From Clostridia bacterium (lineage in GTDB: Bacteria > Bacillota > Clostridia > Christensenellales > Borkfalkiaceae), in assembly GCA_900767195.1 (NCBI GenBank), contig CAAFYG010000009.1, positions 1 to 31,812 of the forward strand: a stretch of 31,812 nucleotides of DNA. Reading direction: 5' to 3'. Within the stretch, counting starts at the first letter, position 1; each line of letters begins with the position of its first letter. A model generated the notes under the pieces. The model made no database searches. It was not told the DNA's origin and saw only the letters and a program-made list of their open reading frames with translations. The position numbers and the translations under genes are program-made. Positions 7,833-15,541 of this stretch are shown piece by piece.

Positions 7833-9263
7833 TTAAATATCTTTCAGCATAGATACGGCGGCGGAGATCGTTTTTTCGTACGCCTGCATGCCGTACTTAT
7901 CCACCTCGGCTTTGTTCTTCTCGCCGTGCGTCAAGCACCCCGCGCCGCCGATACAACCGCCTACGCACGCCATGCCTTCGATGAAGTTGGCGTCCAGCAG
8001 GTTTTTGCTCTTTTTTAAAAGCGCGATCTTGCATGCTTCGATTCCGTCGCAGGAGCAAGCCTTTAAGGTGAAATCGGTGAAGCCCTGCTCTTTGATTCCT
8101 TCCGCCACGGCGTCGGCAAGTCCGCCGCAACGCGCGAAAATTCTGCCGAAATACGAAGCGTTATCCAGAACGCCTTCGGAAAGCGCGGTGATATCGATAT
8201 CGCGGCTATCGAACAATGCCTGCAATTCTTCGAACGTCATTGCCGCGTCTACATATTCTTTTACTCCCTCTTTCTGCACTTCGGCTTTCTTCGCGGTGCA
8301 AGGACCGATAAACACCACTTTGCACGGCGATTCGTGTTCTTTGATATATTTCGCGATCGTTGCCATAGGCGAAAGATTGTGCGATACGAACGGCACAAGT
8401 TGCGGAAAGTTCTTTTCGATATACATCACGAACGCGGGGCAGCAGCTGCTCGTTAAAAATCCTTTTTCCACAAGCTCTTTCGATTCTGCCTGCGCCACCA
8501 TATCCGCACCGAGCGCCGCTTCGATCACCGTGTGGAAGCCGAGTTCTTTCAGCCCCGTGATCACCTGACCGAGTTTCGCGTAGGTGAATTGGCTCGAAAT
8601 CGACGGCGCAACCACGGCGTATACTTTGTATTTCGTGTTGCCCTCGCTCTTTTTGATCATATCGATCACGTCGAGAATATACGATTTATCGGTGATTGCG
8701 CCGAACGGGCATTGATACACGCACGCGCCGCAGGAAATGCATTTATCGTTGTTGATGCACGCCTGTTTTTCATCGCCCATCGAAATCGCCTTCACTTTGC
8801 AAGCCGTTTCGCACGGGCGTTTATAATCGTGAATCGCGCTGTACGGGCATACTTTCGCGCATGCGCCGCACTCTTTGCACTTCGTTTTATCGATATGCGC
8901 CACGTGATTTTCGTCGAAAGTGATCGCGCCGAAACGGCATGCGTCTTCGCAGCGGTGCGCTAAGCAACCGCGGCATGCATTCGTAACTTCGTAGCCGCCC
9001 ATCGGACATTCGTCGCACGCGATATCGATCACTTCGATCACGTTCGGCTTATCGTTGTCGAGCCCCATGGCGATGCGCACGCGCTCGGCTAAAATCGCGC
9101 GTTCTTTATACACGCAGCAGCGCATGGTGGGAATTTTGCCCGGCACGATGGTTTTCGGAATATCGATCGCCGTCTGCGCAAGTCTGCCCGCCCACGCTTC
9201 GCGCGCCACTTCGCGCAATACTTTGTATTTCAGGTGCTGTACTTTTGTATCGAATTTTCTCAT
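7833..9263 (-). CDS. [FeFe] hydrogenase, group B-type, with ferredoxin-like domains
   Basis: This enzyme interconverts protons and H2 using an H-cluster fed by iron-sulfur clusters. The 476-aa protein has an N-terminal Cys-rich part: C97-C100-C105-C109, C129-C132-C135-C139 with C151/C155, and C175-C178-C181-C185, matching [4Fe-4S] sites. All H-cluster motifs follow: L1 TSSCCPAF (C274, C275), L2 FIGPCTAKKAE (C322) and L3 MACVGGCIGG (C433, C437). The TSSCCP form and IGPC instead of MPC fit group B rather than the classical group A enzymes; the assignment by motif is inference. It is the last gene of the cluster, 50 nt after the phosphatase gene, with AAGGAAG upstream. The redox partner is unknown, though ferredoxin is likely. 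Confidence 0.92.
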   Translation of the reverse strand: MRKFDTKVQHLKYKVLREVAREAWAGRLAQTAIDIPKTIVPGKIPTMRCCVYKERAILAERVRIAMGLDNDKPNVIEVIDIACDECPMGGYEVTNACRGCLAHRCEDACRFGAITFDENHVAHIDKTKCKECGACAKVCPYSAIHDYKRPCETACKVKAISMGDEKQACINNDKCISCGACVYQCPFGAITDKSYILDVIDMIKKSEGNTKYKVYAVVAPSISSQFTYAKLGQVITGLKELGFHTVIEAALGADMVAQAESKELVEKGFLTSSCCPAFVMYIEKNFPQLVPFVSHNLSPMATIAKYIKEHESPCKVVFIGPCTAKKAEVQKEGVKEYVDAAMTFEELQALFDSRDIDITALSEGVLDNASYFGRIFARCGGLADAVAEGIKEQGFTDFTLKACSCDGIEACKIALLKKSKNLLDANFIEGMACVGGCIGGAGCLTHGEKNKAEVDKYGMQAYEKTISAAVSMLKDI

Positions 9264-9313
9264 AACGATTACTTCCTTTTCGTTCGTAGTCTTTTATTTG
9301 TAACGCCTTTTCT

Positions 9314-10486
9314 TTAAAAATAACTCACCTTGATCCGCTTGCCCATCTTTTTAAGACACTCCGAAAGCTCGGATACAAGATTCATTTTGATATTGAAATT
9401 GATCGGCAGATCGGGGTTCTGATGCGCCGGATTCACCGCCCTGCCCACGTAGAAATTGATGTCCGTCGCTTCTTCGAATAGCAGCCGCGAAATCAGCGAC
9501 GCGCCGTCACGCGAGAAACTCCACTTTTCGTAAAGCTCGTTGTCTTTCAATGCGTCTTTCGCGTATTCCACCACTTTATTCACGGTGATCACGCCCTCGG
9601 TGACGAGATCTACCCCTTCGATCGAAGCGATCGGCGGTACGTCGCTCTTTTCGAAACTCAGGCTCGCCACCACGGGTTTGCCGAGATACTTCGCCGCGAT
9701 CGAAGCCGTTGTGCCGCCGCACACGATATGCTTGCCTTCTTTCGAGAAGAAAAGCGACATCATTCTGTCCGCGTCGTCCGGATTCCGGGGCGGGCCGAAT
9801 AAGAGGTTCACCGGCTCGCGCTTTCTCACGCGGATCACGCACGCCGTGGCGTCGTCGCCGGGTTGGCCGCCGTAAAGGCGATTACACTCGTCTATAAGAA
9901 TTGTGGAAAGCGTTTTCGCCGTGTAGCCTACGCTAACGAGCGGCGACATAAAATCGGCGATGTCCTCGCGCTTCCAGCCGAAATTGTATTCCGTGCCTAA
10001 GCCCGCATGCGGGCAGCCGTCGCTCATGGCGATAAACACGTCGCCGTCGCGCAAAGTCACCGAAGATTGATAGATCGTTTTGCCGCCGATATTCGTTTCG
10101 CGGCGGGGGTAGGCGCAAAGCGCGCCGTCGCGGATCATGATCACCTGCGGGTTATCGAATTCGATGATCTGCGCCGTTTCGTCGTTTACGATATGCACGA
10201 TGGTGAACGTAGAATACGCCACGCCGCGCACCGAGCAGACGGGCAGCGTTGCCGCAATGGTGGATACGCAATCTTCCACGGAAAGCCCTTCCGCCATCAT
10301 CGTGGAAATGATCTTGGCGGTGAGCGTGGATAAAATGCTTGCTTTCACGCCGCTGCCAAGGCCGTCGGCAAGCACCACCACCGAGGAATTTTCACCCTCT
10401 TCCACCACGTCTACATGATCGCCGCATAGCTGCTCGCCGAAGTGATTTACGCTTTTATAGCCGATGTCTACGCATAAATCATTCAT
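9314..10486 (-). CDS. SpoIIE/PP2C-type serine phosphatase of the hydrogenase cluster
   Basis: A PPM-superfamily (SpoIIE-like) Mn/Mg-dependent phosphatase, 390 aa. Metal-binding acidic motifs are in order: CGDHVDV (D23), ADGLGSG (D41), MSDGCPHAG (D156) and GDDATACVI (D211, D212). They span the first 220 residues. The remaining 170 residues form a second, unrecognised domain, possibly for partner binding. The start codon overlaps the PAS-hydrogenase stop by 8 nt, so the two proteins are translated together. In known clusters of this type the PAS-hydrogenase is thought to sense H2 or redox state and the phosphatase to relay the signal; the substrate here is unknown. It is not the sporulation SpoIIE itself, because the 10-TM N-terminus is missing. 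Confidence 0.88.
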   Translation of the reverse strand: MNDLCVDIGYKSVNHFGEQLCGDHVDVVEEGENSSVVVLADGLGSGVKASILSTLTAKIISTMMAEGLSVEDCVSTIAATLPVCSVRGVAYSTFTIVHIVNDETAQIIEFDNPQVIMIRDGALCAYPRRETNIGGKTIYQSSVTLRDGDVFIAMSDGCPHAGLGTEYNFGWKREDIADFMSPLVSVGYTAKTLSTILIDECNRLYGGQPGDDATACVIRVRKREPVNLLFGPPRNPDDADRMMSLFFSKEGKHIVCGGTTASIAAKYLGKPVVASLSFEKSDVPPIASIEGVDLVTEGVITVNKVVEYAKDALKDNELYEKWSFSRDGASLISRLLFEEATDINFYVGRAVNPAHQNPDLPINFNIKMNLVSELSECLKKMGKRIKVSYF

Positions 10487-12149
10487 CGCTGATCGACTCC
10501 TTCAATTTGGTGAGCGCGATTTTCGTTTCCGCCGCCGTTTCGCCGAGCAGCGAAGCGATTTCCTGCACGATGCGCATCTGCTTATCCACCACTTTATCGG
10601 CTACTTCCACCGTCTGGCGCGAAATGCTTTCTTTCTTCTGCCGCTCGGTTTCTTCGTCGGTAATGTCGCGCATGATGCACACGAGCAGGTGATAGGTGGG
10701 ATCGTATACCACCGTCTGTTCCACAAACTTATTATAATCGGCAAGGTACGTTCTTTCGTTACGCACGCTGCGCTTCGATTTAAGTACCCGATCGAAAATA
10801 TTCGTATCGAGGATACGCACCACGCCCTCGCCTAAAACGTCGGAAGCGGAACGGATATTCATAATCCGCCGCGCCGCCGCGTTGATCTGCTGCACTTCGA
10901 GATTTTCGTTCAGCACGATCAGTCCGTTCGGCGTGTTATTCACCATGCAGTCGGAAAAGCTTTCCGCTTTTTCTTTGAGATACGGCAGGCACATGGAAAT
11001 TTCCGCCTTGCCGTGGAAAATCGCGATCGCCTTTTCGCGGCAGGTATCGTAGCCGCACGAGCCGCAGTTCAATTCGTCTTCGGGGCGCGTTTTGCCCATA
11101 CGCTTTAAAATTTCTTTGATCTCGTATTCCGCCGGCGGCACAAGCTTTCTTTCGATTGCCGTAAAGCCTTTTACAAGCTCGACTTCGGCGGGCTGCTCCA
11201 CCATGAAATCTTTTTCACCCGCGTATTTTGCCACGGCAAGATAATCTTTCACGGGCGCACGGTGGTACTTTTCCATCACCGGACCGCCCACGCAGCTGCC
11301 GATACATGCGGACATCTCGATAAAGCATTTATGCACTTTGCCGTTTTCGATATCGCGAAGAGCCGCCATGCAGTTTTCCACGCCGTCCAGAGAAAGATAG
11401 GTGTACTCGGGATCTTTTTTCATCGTTTTTAAAATGCCGCCCGTGGTGGGGAAAAAGCGCGCGCGGCTCTCCGCCGTTTCGTCCGGCTCGGCGACGATTC
11501 CGATATTTTCTTCTTGCAGCCACTTCGCGAGATCTTCGTAGGTAAGCACCGCGTCCACAATGCCCTCGTAGTACGCCGCCTCGTCTTTTTTGGCGACGCA
11601 AGGCCCGATAAACACCACTTTCGCGCCCGGGTTTCTGCGTTTGATGTCTTTCGCGTGCGCCTGCATAGGCGAAAGCACGTTCGCAAGGCAGGGCAATTCT
11701 TTCGGAAAATACTTCTGTATTAAAAGATTGATCGAGTGGCAGCAGGAAGAAATCACCACGTCGCGCGTTTTTTCCGCGAGAATGTTTTCGTATTCCGTTT
11801 TCACGATGGTTGCGCCGATCGCCGTTTCTTCCGCCTCGTAAAAGCCGAGTTTTTTGAGCGCGGTACGCAAGCCGCCGATCCCCGCGCCTTCGTAGTTTGC
11901 GATAAACGACGGCGCAAGCGAAGCGATCACTTTTTCGCCCGAAGACAAAAGCACTTTCACTTTTTCGGTTTCGCTGGAAATTTCTTTGGCGTTCTGCGGG
12001 CAGACCACGAAGCACTGACCGCAAAGAATGCACTCGTTGCCGATGATGTGCGCCTGATTGCCCGAAAAACGAATGGATTTCACGGGGCAATGGCGGATGC
12101 ATTTATAACAGTTTTTGCAGTTGGACTTTTTCAGCGTAAGAAAATCCAT
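10479..12149 (-). CDS. [FeFe] hydrogenase group C-type with C-terminal PAS domain (putative H2 sensor)
   Basis: The 556-aa protein starts with two [4Fe-4S] motifs (C11-C14-C17-C21 and C40-C43-C46-C50). An H-cluster domain follows, with L1 SSCCHS (C136, C137), L2 IGPCVAKKDE (C184) and L3 SACIGSCVGG (C282, C286). Next comes an extra Fe-S (Fes-type) motif CGSCGYDTC...C (C362, C365, C370, C387), then a PAS domain at about 400-500 (NTPNGLIVLNENLEVQQIN) and a helical tail. This order defines the sensory HydS/group C hydrogenases. All H-cluster cysteine ligands are present, but the usual Pro after L1 CC is His. The gene starts 3 nt after the upstream ferredoxin stop, with GGAGG inside that gene's last codons, and overlaps the phosphatase gene. 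Confidence 0.9.
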   Translation of the reverse strand: MDFLTLKKSNCKNCYKCIRHCPVKSIRFSGNQAHIIGNECILCGQCFVVCPQNAKEISSETEKVKVLLSSGEKVIASLAPSFIANYEGAGIGGLRTALKKLGFYEAEETAIGATIVKTEYENILAEKTRDVVISSCCHSINLLIQKYFPKELPCLANVLSPMQAHAKDIKRRNPGAKVVFIGPCVAKKDEAAYYEGIVDAVLTYEDLAKWLQEENIGIVAEPDETAESRARFFPTTGGILKTMKKDPEYTYLSLDGVENCMAALRDIENGKVHKCFIEMSACIGSCVGGPVMEKYHRAPVKDYLAVAKYAGEKDFMVEQPAEVELVKGFTAIERKLVPPAEYEIKEILKRMGKTRPEDELNCGSCGYDTCREKAIAIFHGKAEISMCLPYLKEKAESFSDCMVNNTPNGLIVLNENLEVQQINAAARRIMNIRSASDVLGEGVVRILDTNIFDRVLKSKRSVRNERTYLADYNKFVEQTVVYDPTYHLLVCIMRDITDEETERQKKESISRQTVEVADKVVDKQMRIVQEIASLLGETAAETKIALTKLKESISDE

Positions 12150-12152
12150 CGT

Positions 12153-12419
12153 TTAAATTCCTCCGTCTTTTTGCAGCGCGGGCTTCAATTTTTCTTCTGA
12201 AAACGCGTTGAAATTCTCTTCGGTAACGCCCGTGAAAATTTCGCCGTTCACGCTCACCGTAACGCCCTGCCGATTGCATCTGCCCGTGCAGAAACTGCCC
12301 GATAAAAGCAATTTGCTTTCGAGCTTATTTTCCGCCACGTACTTTTGCAATAATTCCACCACGCGTTCCGAGCCCTTTAAATGGCACGAGCTGCCCACGC
12401 AGATCTGTACTTTCACCAT
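12153..12419 (-). CDS. [2Fe-2S] thioredoxin-like ferredoxin, copy 2
   Basis: A small protein (88 aa) of the NuoE-like/thioredoxin-fold ferredoxin family. The four cluster cysteines are C7 and C12 (CVGSSC) plus C44 and C48 (CTGRC). It is related to its upstream neighbour: both have GSSCHLKGS at the same residues and identical Cys spacing, so the pair arose by tandem duplication. It probably passes electrons to or from the hydrogenases. The start has GAGG 7 nt upstream, and the gene ends 3 nt before the PAS-hydrogenase start. Confidence 0.88.
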   Translation of the reverse strand: MVKVQICVGSSCHLKGSERVVELLQKYVAENKLESKLLLSGSFCTGRCNRQGVTVSVNGEIFTGVTEENFNAFSEEKLKPALQKDGGI

Positions 12420-12437
12420 GCCGCTACCTCGCTTATT

Positions 12438-12680
12438 TCACAGCGTTTTCAGCACCTGCGTTTCGAAAAATTCACGCGCCGTTTCGGGCGATACGGAATA
12501 AAACTCGTCGTTTAAAGATACGCACACGCCCTCGCGGCATCTGCCCATGCAAAACGTTCCGTTCAATTCCACTTTTTCTTTCGCGCCGTGTTCCGCAATC
12601 AGGCTCTGAAACGTTTCCACTACCTGCCGCGATCCTTTCAAGTGGCACGAACTGCCGATGCAAACCGTTAATTTTGTCAT
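12438..12680 (-). CDS. [2Fe-2S] thioredoxin-like ferredoxin, copy 1
   Basis: An 80-aa member of the same family as the next gene, with cluster cysteines C7, C12 (CIGSSC), C44 and C48 (CMGRC) and an extra C53. It lacks the acidic/basic tail of copy 2. A clear GGAGG lies 7 nt before the ATG. It opens the tightly packed five-gene hydrogenase block, 18 nt before copy 2. Electron transfer to the hydrogenase modules is inferred from family and position. Confidence 0.88.
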   Translation of the reverse strand: MTKLTVCIGSSCHLKGSRQVVETFQSLIAEHGAKEKVELNGTFCMGRCREGVCVSLNDEFYSVSPETAREFFETQVLKTL

Positions 12681-12717
12681 ACTTTTTCCTCCGTTCCGGG
12701 CGCGTTTTTTATTTTTC

Positions 12718-12748
12718 GCGGACGAGCTTTCCGCGCCCTCCCGTCCGC
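12718..12748. promoter_or_regulatory. hairpin between kinase gene and ferredoxin genes
   Basis: GCGGACG (12718-12724) pairs with CGTCCGC (12742-12748) around a 17-nt loop in the 115-nt gap upstream of the first ferredoxin. There is no U-tail on the minus strand, so it could be an mRNA processing or attenuation structure rather than a terminator. I see no convincing separate promoter in the gap, so the downstream genes may be read from the kinase promoter. Confidence 0.35.
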
Positions 12749-12795
12749 TTTTTACTCCGCGCTTTCCCCGCAGAAAACGCGAAATTTTTCGTTTT

Positions 12796-13542
12796 TCAAA
12801 TGCTTTTTACCACGGGCAGCAGCCGCTCCCGCTCTTCTTCGTTCGCTCTAAGAATCAGCAGCGCGGCCGCAAGCGGCAACCGCTTTTTTATCTCTGCTTT
12901 TACGCTTTCTTCGCCGCTCTTATTTGCGTAGGCTTCGAGATACGTTTCCGCCGCGCCGTGCGCGTTTTTTACTTCGAAATACAGATAAGTAACCGCCGCG
13001 TCGATCAGCGGATCACCCGCCGCCGCATGCGAAAAATCAAGCAGTACCGCTTCGCCGTCTTCCGCCGAAATCACGTTGGAAGGGTTGAAATCGCCGTGAC
13101 AGAAATTTTTCTTTTCGGGCAATGCTTTCAAAAGCGCGAAAAGCGCACAATCGTTTGCGCCGTACTCTTTCGCCTTTACGACGCCCCGCGCGATTTTTTC
13201 GGAAAGCCCGGGCAGGCCGCCGCCCGGTTTTTCGTGAATTTCAAGCTGCAACCGTGCGAGAAACGCAAGATATTCCCGCTCTTTCCCCGGATTATTTTTC
13301 ATTTCTTCCGAAAGCGATCGCCCCGCGATATATTCCGTTACGATCACTCTCTTTTTTCCCGCCGTTTCCACGGCGCGCACTTCGGGAACGCGTATTCCCG
13401 CTTCCGCCGCCCGCGCAAGGCAAAGCGCTTCGCTTAAAACGTCCGCCGCAGAATAGTCCGCGCCGAATACTTTCACGCAGGAATCGCCGTCTTTATACAC
13501 CGTTTTCTGCGTGCGGACGGCAATCACTCTGTCCGGATTCAT
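12796..13542 (-). CDS. APH-family (aminoglycoside/choline kinase-like) phosphotransferase
   Basis: A 248-aa protein with the APH/CAK kinase fold. It has a glycine-poor N-lobe with VKVFG, the hinge region VTEYIAGRSL, the catalytic loop CHGDFNPSNVI and the metal-binding LLDFSHAAAGDPLID. Such proteins phosphorylate small molecules (choline, fructosamine, antibiotics) or, less often, proteins; the substrate cannot be read from the sequence. A strong AAAGGAGGG precedes the ATG, and a consensus promoter lies 70 bases upstream. It stands at the head of the hydrogenase block on the same strand, 115 nt before the first ferredoxin. A role in that system is a guess based on position. Confidence 0.82.
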   Translation of the reverse strand: MNPDRVIAVRTQKTVYKDGDSCVKVFGADYSAADVLSEALCLARAAEAGIRVPEVRAVETAGKKRVIVTEYIAGRSLSEEMKNNPGKEREYLAFLARLQLEIHEKPGGGLPGLSEKIARGVVKAKEYGANDCALFALLKALPEKKNFCHGDFNPSNVISAEDGEAVLLDFSHAAAGDPLIDAAVTYLYFEVKNAHGAAETYLEAYANKSGEESVKAEIKKRLPLAAALLILRANEEERERLLPVVKSI

Positions 13543-13611
13543 TGTAAGCCCTCCTTTGTGCGGATTTTCTGCGAATTTTTCATACGCCGTTTTATTATCA
13601 TACGCCTTTTT

Positions 13612-13640
13612 ATTATATCACAAATTTTTTTAAAAAGCAA
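13612..13640 (-). promoter_or_regulatory. sigma-A promoter before the kinase-hydrogenase genes
   Basis: Minus strand TTGCTT -35 (13635-13640), 17-nt spacer, perfect TATAAT -10 (13612-13617). A 20-bp near-direct repeat (CATACGCC...TTATTAT) runs from the -10 into the leader (13581-13620). Confidence 0.8.
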
Positions 13641-13660
13641 ATACCCGTTTTGTATATAGT

Positions 13661-13678
13661 TATATCAATCTTGATATA
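13661..13678. promoter_or_regulatory. inverted repeat upstream of the kinase promoter
   Basis: TATATCAA-TC-TTGATATA is a perfect 8-2-8 palindrome centred about 32 bases upstream of the -35 box, a typical activator or redox-regulator position. It also lies 9 bases after the lysR stop and could be a weak hairpin there, but it has little GC and no U-tail. Confidence 0.5.
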
Positions 13679-13686
13679 CCGGCATT

Positions 13687-14613
13687 TCAGCGGAAAAGTT
13701 TCCGTTTTTCTTCGCAAAGACAGGTGACGAACGCTTTATCCTGCGCGGTGAGAGCGTAATTTTTGGGGTACGCAAGCACGTCGCGGTAGATTTTTTTCGA
13801 GCCTTTCACGGCGCGTTGTTTGAGCGCATAGCGCGAAAGCGTTTCTTCCGTGAGCGGCGACGACCACATATACGTATCTTCGTTTTCCGCGAGAAGTCTT
13901 AATGCCGCGGCGCGCTCGAATACGAAAATGCGCCGCTCCGCGCCCTCGGGCAACTCTTCTTTTTTGATCTCGCTCGGCGAAACGGAAGGCACGTACGGAT
14001 CGCCGTAAGCTGTTTCGGCGTAATTTTCAAGATCGGAAAGTTTCACTTCATCGAGCAATGCGAGCGGCGAAGACGAAGAAAACGTGACGAGCGCGCGGAA
14101 TTCCGCGATCAGCTCGCAGGTGAGATTTTTGCTTTCGAGCATTTCTTTCGCTTCTTTATCGTACCCCGCCGCATAGTGTAAAATACCGAGCTTATACTCC
14201 TTTTCGAGAACGTTCGAAAGGGTGCGCCAGCCGTTGGTTTCTTTATAATACGCCTCGCAGCGTTTCGCGCGGGTGAGCGTACGCGAAAAACGCGAAAACG
14301 CCGCCGCGATATAATCTTCGCGCGGTGCGGAAAGCGAAAACGCCGCCTTTTCGCCGCCCCGTTCTTTAAATTCCGTTTCGAGCTGCTCGATATCGCGGAT
14401 AATGCGCCTGCCCTTGTTTAAAAGCCGCTCGCCGTCCGGCGTAAGCACGATGCCCTTGGGTTTCCGATCGAAAATCGTGATGTCAAGCTCTTTTTCAAGC
14501 TCTTTGATCGCGCGCGATAAATTCGGCTGCGCCACGGCAAGCTCTTCCGCCGCCTTGGAAAGCGAGCCGGCTTTCGCCACAGCCGCCGCATATTTTAAAT
14601 ACACGATATTCAT
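13687..14613 (-). CDS. LysR-family transcriptional regulator
   Basis: A 308-aa regulator with the LysR winged helix at its N-terminus (AKAGSLSKAAEELAVAQPNLSRAIKELE split over residues 14-41, then FDRKPKGIVLTPDG). A divergent ligand-binding domain of about 200 residues follows. I place the start at MNIVYLKY because it matches the family N-terminus and has AAAGGAA upstream. A longer frame would add 79 residues that run through the promoter. It is followed by the kinase-hydrogenase genes and preceded by the phosphate-transport genes, all on the same strand, so its target is unclear. Autoregulation is likely, as for most family members. Confidence 0.88.
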   Translation of the reverse strand: MNIVYLKYAAAVAKAGSLSKAAEELAVAQPNLSRAIKELEKELDITIFDRKPKGIVLTPDGERLLNKGRRIIRDIEQLETEFKERGGEKAAFSLSAPREDYIAAAFSRFSRTLTRAKRCEAYYKETNGWRTLSNVLEKEYKLGILHYAAGYDKEAKEMLESKNLTCELIAEFRALVTFSSSSPLALLDEVKLSDLENYAETAYGDPYVPSVSPSEIKKEELPEGAERRIFVFERAAALRLLAENEDTYMWSSPLTEETLSRYALKQRAVKGSKKIYRDVLAYPKNYALTAQDKAFVTCLCEEKRKLFR

Positions 14614-14650
14614 TCTTTCGTTCCTTTTACCGGTAGTTTTCTCGCAATGC

Positions 14651-14665
14651 TCGGCAGATTGCCGA
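14651..14665. promoter_or_regulatory. palindrome in the lysR leader
   Basis: TCGGCA-GAT-TGCCGA is a perfect 6-3-6 inverted repeat between the lysR -10 box and its ribosome binding site. It fits an autoregulatory operator. Confidence 0.4.
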
Positions 14666-14686
14666 AACTTTGTGATTTCAACTATT

Positions 14687-14715
14687 ATTTTACAGCATTT
14701 TGCGCGGTTTGTCAA
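14687..14715 (-). promoter_or_regulatory. sigma-A promoter of lysR
   Basis: TTGACA -35 (14710-14715), 17-nt spacer and TAAAAT -10 (14687-14692) on the minus strand. Confidence 0.8.
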
Positions 14716-14819
14716 GGGGCGCGACGCGCGCTTTTGCCGTTTCGGCAGAAAAAGATATAAAAAAAGGCGGACAAAAAGGAAAAATTTTCCCCCATGCCCG
14801 TTTATACGCATTTTTATGC

Positions 14820-14852
14820 GCACATTATGTGCAAATATGCGCCATTGCACAT
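14820..14852. promoter_or_regulatory. nested inverted repeats after the DUF47 gene
   Basis: GCACAT-T-ATGTGC (14820-14832) overlaps a second inverted repeat, ATGTGCAA (14827-14834) with TTGCACAT (14845-14852), so the same half-site occurs three times. It lies between the DUF47 stop and the lysR promoter. It could fold in RNA after DUF47 or bind a regulator. No U-tail follows. Confidence 0.4.
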
Positions 14853-14867
14853 ACGCGCCGATAAAGT

Positions 14868-15491
14868 TTACGAATTTTTAATCGCCGCCGATTCCGCCGC
14901 CGCGGCAAGCGATTCCGCCGCGTTGAAACACTTTTCGAATTTTTCGTAGATATCCCGCCACTCGATCACTTCGCGCGTGGATCTGCTCTCTTCCGAAAGC
15001 GTGCGCACGGCGGTTTCGTACAGTTTGTCGCCGCAGGATTCGATTTCGTTCACTTCCGAAATCAGCGTTAAAAGCCGCGCCGGCTTGCCGATATTTTTCA
15101 ATTCTTTCAGCATTTCCGTCGTTTTTTCGCACGCTTCCACCATCAGCTTCGAAAACTGCCGCGTATCCGCGCGCAACGTTTTCACGTTCGCCATATACAA
15201 AAACGCCGCCACGCCGTCGGTATCGTCGGCAAGATCATCGGCTTTGCACGCTAAATCGTATAAATCTTCCCGTTCGATCGGCGGCAGAAATTCGCGCGCC
15301 AGAGCCGTGGCGAACGCGTGCTTTTCCATATCGCAGCGGCGTTCGATCGCGTGGGATTCCCGTCGCAACGTTTCGAGTTTTTCGTAAGCGAAATTTTCGG
15401 AAAAATCGCGGAACATGCGCGCTTCCTGCGCCGCGTACTCCGCCATTTGCACAAGCGAAGCGAAATAATCGAATTTCTTCTTTCCTTTCAT
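14868..15491 (-). CDS. DUF47/PhoU-like accessory protein of the PiT transporter
   Basis: A 207-aa all-helical protein of the DUF47 (PhoU_div) family, which is usually paired with PiT phosphate transporters and thought to control them. The characteristic segment REDLYDLACKADDLADDTDG lies near residues 73-92, with the rest made of amphipathic helices rich in Glu and Lys. No membrane segment is seen. It follows the PiT gene after 50 nt, with AAGGGGAAA upstream, in one transcription unit. A role in phosphate homeostasis follows from family and pairing. Confidence 0.9.
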   Translation of the reverse strand: MKGKKKFDYFASLVQMAEYAAQEARMFRDFSENFAYEKLETLRRESHAIERRCDMEKHAFATALAREFLPPIEREDLYDLACKADDLADDTDGVAAFLYMANVKTLRADTRQFSKLMVEACEKTTEMLKELKNIGKPARLLTLISEVNEIESCGDKLYETAVRTLSEESRSTREVIEWRDIYEKFEKCFNAAESLAAAAESAAIKNS

Positions 15492-15541
15492 AAAATGTGT
15501 TTCCCCTTATTTTTTGTCTTTCTTTATTGTATGCCTTCGGG

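Noticed and set aside
9314..10486. sporulation protein SpoIIE
   Set aside because: It has only the phosphatase domain, no ten-segment membrane part, and lies in a hydrogenase cluster.
12718..12748. hairpin after the APH gene as an intrinsic terminator cutting off the hydrogenase genes
   Set aside because: The U-run is on the wrong side for minus-strand transcription, so I list it only as a possible regulatory structure.
14614..14850. 79-residue N-terminal extension of the LysR protein
   Set aside because: It runs through the TTGACA/TAAAAT promoter and is unlike any LysR N-terminus.
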